The notes below the pieces were generated by a model. The model ran no database searches. It saw only the letters and a list, made by a program, of their open reading frames with translations, and was not told the DNA's origin. Shown here piece by piece: positions 41,001 through 47,000 of a stretch of DNA of 64,000 nt (position 1 is the first letter of the stretch; each line of letters starts with the position of its first letter). The position numbers and the translations under genes were made by a program. The stretch comes from Elgaria multicarinata webbii (lineage: Eukaryota; Chordata; Lepidosauria; Squamata; Anguidae). Location of the stretch: positions 122,090,740-122,154,739 of the forward strand of contig NC_086175.1 in assembly GCF_023053635.1 (NCBI RefSeq), in the 5' to 3' direction.

Positions 41001-44000
41001 CCTGGGATACCCAGTGCATCATCCTTGGGCAATAATGCACCTGCAAAGTCATGAAGCAGCACCCATGCAGCTCTTCCTTCCCGGCTCTCTTTGTCAAGAC
41101 TCTCACTCCCCACTACTGCCACAGCAACAGCATAGCTTCCGATCTTCCTCCTCCCCTCTATGAATGGGCTTTCCCTTCCTCTCAAGGTAGCTTTGATCTT
41201 ATTTACTTTTCCTTTCCTCTTCTCTAAGGCTGGGTTTTCCTTTTCCTTTCCTTCTCTCATTCCTCCTCTTTTGTTCCCGGGCTTTTCTTTTGCCTCACCC
41301 TCAGCAGCCATTTTGTGTTAGCACCCACAAAAGTTACTCAGACTTCCAAACGTGCCCAGTTGAAGACTCCTGGATTGGGCTACAGAAGTATTCTCACACA
41401 GCACGAACAGTGCATTTTATTCTTGTTGACCTTGTCTCTCCTATAGATGCCAGGAAACCAGTTTTTGAAGCCTGAATATCTTCCACTGAAGATCTTAAGA
41501 AGGGACTTACTTAACTAATATACACAAATAGGACTAAAATGAATGTCTGAGAGAGCCTAATGTTCCTCAACTAATTGCATACGCTTATTTCAGTAACTAC
41601 TTGCAGCCCAATCCACAATCCAATTAAGCCAAGTATTTGAATTGAAGCCAAGTCCAGCCTTAATTATTTGAATGGACAACCTCGCTTAAAGTGCCCTATT
41701 TTTTTTATATTTTATGTTTTTAACTGAGTTGTTTTAAAATGCTGCTATGTCTTAGGAATGTACTTATGAGATTTGTCTTTTTATGAGAATCGGCCTTTAA
41801 TAAATTTTAAATTGATAGTTCCCTAATATGTTGATACTTATTTTAAATTGTATTCTGCATACTGTAAACTGTTACTTTAAAAAAAATAGGTATACTTTTT
41901 CAGTTTGATGTAAAACCACTTCAAGTGTAAAATATTGAAAGGTAGTACATAAACAAAATTGACAATGATACTGGGTTTGACCCAGCATTTCCTTTTGCTA
42001 GTGGTATCAGCCCCTGAGCAGAGTTTTTCTCAGAATGTTCCTGCTGGTAGAAAGGGGAAGAGATGTTTTTTGCCAATTCCTTCATAGCCCTGCACTCCCA
42101 GCACCACTCCCCCTACTGTTCCAGTGGGTCACCCAACCCTCCAAAGCAGTTTTTGAGGAAAATCAACAAAAACACTTCATCCCTCCAGTGGAGGCAAATC
42201 CCAGATCCAATCCATAGCTTAATGGAGTTGTTACTGGGAGACATGTCATCCAACATACATTGTTATTCACTGTTCCTAAAACTAGTTTGGAACTAAAACC
42301 AGCTCAACTCAAGTGAGGATTTCAGGCTGCGCAAGGAGCTGCAGTGGGTAGGAGGGCACCATAAAGCTTTCACTCATATAATACTGGATGTAACCCTAAA
42401 TATGTACAAATGCAAGAGTCCTTTTCATATGTTAAAGCAGTGGTTCCCAAGGGGGCGATACCGCCCCCTTGGGGGCAGTGGGATTGCATAGGGGGGCACT
42501 AAGAGGCAAAGGGGCAGCAGAGGGGTGATCAAGGTGGTCTTTTCCGAGAAGCGCCTCTCCAGATGGTCTTAAAACCCAGGGACATTTTTATGGGAGAAGG
42601 TAGTTTGGTCCCAAGCCATATAGGGGAAGAATCCACACATGTATTAATACTGTTTAAGAAGAGTCCTTTTAACGGTGAATTGAAATGTTTCAAAAGCACC
42701 AAAACGCTAATGAAGAGACATACCCTGCTTGGTGTGCCCCGCCACGCAGGCTGCAAAACAGAGGCGTTCGCTCTCTTTTCCCTCCCTCCCTCGGCAAGCC
42801 TGTGGCGGGTGCTTTGGATTTTGAATAAATATTCAATTAATTGTTACTGTTTTGAATTTTATTGTTATTATCTTCCTTAGTGGGTCATTGAAAACTGCTA
42901 TTCTGAATAATGATTTTTATAGGGTAGGGTAGGGGGCACTGGGCATGAGTTTGTGGAACCAAGGGGGCAGTTACCTGAAAAAGTTTGGGAACCAATGCGT
43001 TAAAGCAATGAAGATAAAAAATGTATGTAGAGGTTGCAACTGTTACCGTGTTTGCTCCCTCAGCAACTTCTCCTTTTGATTCTTCTGTTCCTTCAGCGCT
43101 TCCTTATGCCTCTTCTCTGCTCTTTGTTTCCTTTTCTCTGCCTGCTTTGCCAGTGCCTCCAAATCAGGCTCCTTTGAAATAAAATGTAACATTTGTTAAG
43201 CAGGCATCACAGTACTAAAGTACTTCTTCTGCCATATTAAATATCCTTTAAGCAGGTTACTTTAAAAAAAATCGCATAATTTACATCCTGCCTTTGTATA
43301 CCAAGTTCATCTAAGTCTTTTAGAAGCCCATATATAGCAGGGCAATAACAGGATATACTTCATGTTCATGCAAACGTGATTGACAAAAATCTAGACCTAG
43401 TTTTGTTGCAGCTTGTCACTGAAAAAGCTTTCAGAGCTATCAGGTCAAATCTCAGGAGCATTTTTGGCAGTCCACAAGGTAATGTGCTTTCCACTAGGGC
43501 CTGCCCTATCCCCATTGCAAGTAAAGCAGCAGACACCTGCCCCGATGCAAAAGGGTCACCTTTAGTTTGCACATGGCACCCTGTGGGATTATGGGCCCAA
43601 AAATGTTGAGACACATTGGTGCACACTGCAGAGAACATTTCATGTAGTAAGACCCAGACAGGGTCAATACCTACTTACAAGGCACTGTTTAACTTGAATA
43701 GTAATGGAACAAGTTGAGCTTATGACACCCGCTTAAGAGAATTAGGCAATTACAATGTAATCCTACTCAGGCTGTTTGAAAGTTCCCTTGAAATTTTTAG
43801 GATTTACTCAAAGTGAATATATTTTGGATTTAGGTATGCCATTTATTCTTTTTCAACTACTGGTTTCACTTAATCACGTGGATGTTAACTTTTCCAATTA
43901 TCAATGACATTAAATAAAATATTTTACTGAGAAACTGAGAAAAATATTTTACTGAGAAATTATCAATGACATTAAATAAAATATTTTACTGGAATATTTC

Positions 44001-47000
44001 TTTCCTTATCAAGAACAAATATGTTCAAATTCCAATGCTCTACACAATGTCCTCCCCAGCACTCCTCCTCTTCCTAAGGTTCTAGCAATCATACATTTAA
44101 ATGGCACTCATTTATAATTAGCTGCCTTCTCAATATACAAACCCTTCACAATTTCAGTTTCACATTCTAAAATTTAAAATTCAAATATCAACAGATTAAG
44201 TAGCACAACCCAGGCAAAACAGAAGTTTACAGCATAACTAATCACTCCCAACACTTTGCACCTGCCCAAAATAATTCAGATGCTTCATTTTATTAACACA
44301 CCCTTCACATGTTCTATGCATGTATAGGCATATAAAGGTAAAATCCTATGCACGTTTCCCCTGCTGGCTGGGGAATGCTGAGTGTTGTAGGACTTTTTTT
44401 TCTCGCTAAACATGTATAGGATTGTGCCCTAAATTAATGTAGAAGAGTCTGTTTTGACAGATATTTTTCTTTACATTTATACTGATGTGAGAAAATAGTA
44501 ATACCTGCTAATCATCTTAGTAAAACATACAATTGTTATTATTTTAGTTCAGTAAATATCTCCAGCAACCATTTACCTACATTTTCCTTTGCCTGTCTAT
44601 GCCCTTCTCCTATTGTTCTTAAGCTTGACCAGTAAAGCTTTTCCAAGGCTTTTATCTTCTCATCTTGTGCTTTCCGCCACTCTGCCTTCAATTCTTCTGC
44701 CAACTGATGCAGGTGCTCATCTCTTCGCTGCTTAACATCTTGTCTTATCTGCAAAGCAATATTCCTCTCCTGTTCCCTAACCTGGAGGGGGGAAATGGTT
44801 TGTCAATTATTTTGTAGAAGCCTCTATTCTGCTTTCTAAATGCTCTTTCACCAGAATCCATTTTTCTCCTTAGCTAAACCCATCTAGAGTGTAACGTGCT
44901 TGGTTTACTGCAATTCTAAACTGCCATTTGCTGAAGGAAGGCCAGCAACGAAAAGGAAGGAAAATACAGAGGTAAGGCAGTAGACCGGCTTGCAAATCAC
45001 CTTGTTGCAATGAACTATAATGGAAGATTGGGACCTTCCGACTTGAGACCTTGTTACTTGAGAGAGCGCCTCTCCTTATACATGCCTGCCCGAGACCTTA
45101 GATCTGTTGGAGGAGCCCTTCTCCGCATCCCATCAATGCAACATATACGTTATGATGGGACAAGGGAGAGGGCTTTCTCTGTGGTGGCACCCCGACTGTG
45201 GAATGCCCTCCCCTTGGAGGCCCGATTGGCGCCAACATTGATTGCATTTCGACGCCAAGTAAAAACATGGCTTTTTAACAAAGCCTTTGATGGTTAAACT
45301 CACTGGCACATTGTTTTAACTGTATCCATTGCTTTTAAATTATATATTGTTTTAACTTGGATCATGGTTTAATTTGTTTTTAACTGTGTATATTTATTGT
45401 TTTATACTGTATGTTTTTATCTGTACGCCGCCCTGAGATCTTATTTATTTTATTTATTTATTTATTTATTTATTACATTTTTATACCGCCCAATAGCCGA
45501 AGCTCTCTGGGCGGTTCACAAAAATTAAAACCACAGTAAAACACCCAACAGTTTAAAACACAATTACGAAATACAGTATAAAAAGCGCAACCAGGATAAA
45601 ACCACACAGCAAAGTTGATATAGGATTAAAATACAGAGTTAAAACAGTAAAATTTAAATTTAAGTTAAAATTAAGTGTTAAAATACTGAGTGAATAAAAA
45701 GGTCTTCAGCTGGCGACGAAAGCAGTACAGTGTAGGCGCCAAGCGGACCTCTCTGGGGAGCTCGTTCCACAACCGGGGTGCCACAGCGGAGAAAGCCCTA
45801 TATATATCTTAGTGATATATTAAGGGAATATATCTTAGTGATATATTATTATTATTGTTATTATATTTATTTGTATCCCGCCTTTCGCCCAATGCTGGGC
45901 CTCAAGGCGGCCTTACAAAGTTTAAAATATACATTGGGGGGGGGAGGGAAACAAAACCATAAACAATTAAAAAATACACAACAAAATTATAAGACATTAA
46001 CATAGATGGAGGGCTGGATTATTCTCTAAAGGCCTGCTTGAACAAAAAAGTTTTAGCCTGCTTCCGAAAGCCCATCAAGGAGGGAGCCAGCCTAGCTTCC
46101 CCGGGAAGAGAGTTCCAGCGCGCCAGAGCAGCCACCGAGAAGGCCCTCTCCCATGTTCCCACCAAGCGTGCCTGTGAAGAAGGTGGGACTGAAAGAAGGG
46201 CTTCTCCAGAAGATCTCAAAGCACGGGCAGGCTCATAAGGGAAAATACGTTCTTTCAGATAACCTGGACCCGAACCATATAGAGCTTTATAGGTCATAAC
46301 CAGCACTTCGAATTGTGCCCGGAAACAGACTGGAAGCCAGTGGAGCTGTTTTAACAGGGGAGTTGTGTGCTCCCTGTAACCAGCCCCGGTCAACAATCTG
46401 GCTGCAGCTCTTTGAACCAGCTGGAGTTTCCGAACACTCTTCAAAGGCAGCCCCACGTAGAGCGTGTTACAGTAATCCAATCGGAATGTAACTAAGGCAT
46501 GTGTCACCATGGCCAGGTCCGACATCTCTAGGAACGGGCGCAGCTGGTGCACTAGCTTTAACTGTGCAAACGAACTCCTGGCCACCGCCGAAACCTGGGC
46601 ATCCAGGCTCAGGGCTGAATCCAGAAGTACACCCAAGCTGCGGACCCGCGTCTTCAGGGGGAGTGTAACCCCATCCAACACAAGCTGAATCCCTATTCCC
46701 TGATCTGCCTTTCGACTGACCAGGTGCACCTCTGTCTTATCTGGATTAAGCTTCAATTTGTTTACCCTCATCCAATCCATTACTGCCAACAAACACCGGT
46801 TTAGCACAGAAACTGCTTCCTTGGAATTGAGTGGAAAGGAGTAGTAGAGTTGGGTGTCATCAGCGTACTGGTGGCACTGCACCCCACAACTCCGGATAAC
46901 CTCTCCCAACGGTTTCATGTATATGTTGAATAGCATGGGGGACAAAACAGAGCCCTGAGGGACTCCACAGGCCAATGGCCAAGGAGTCAAACAGGATTCC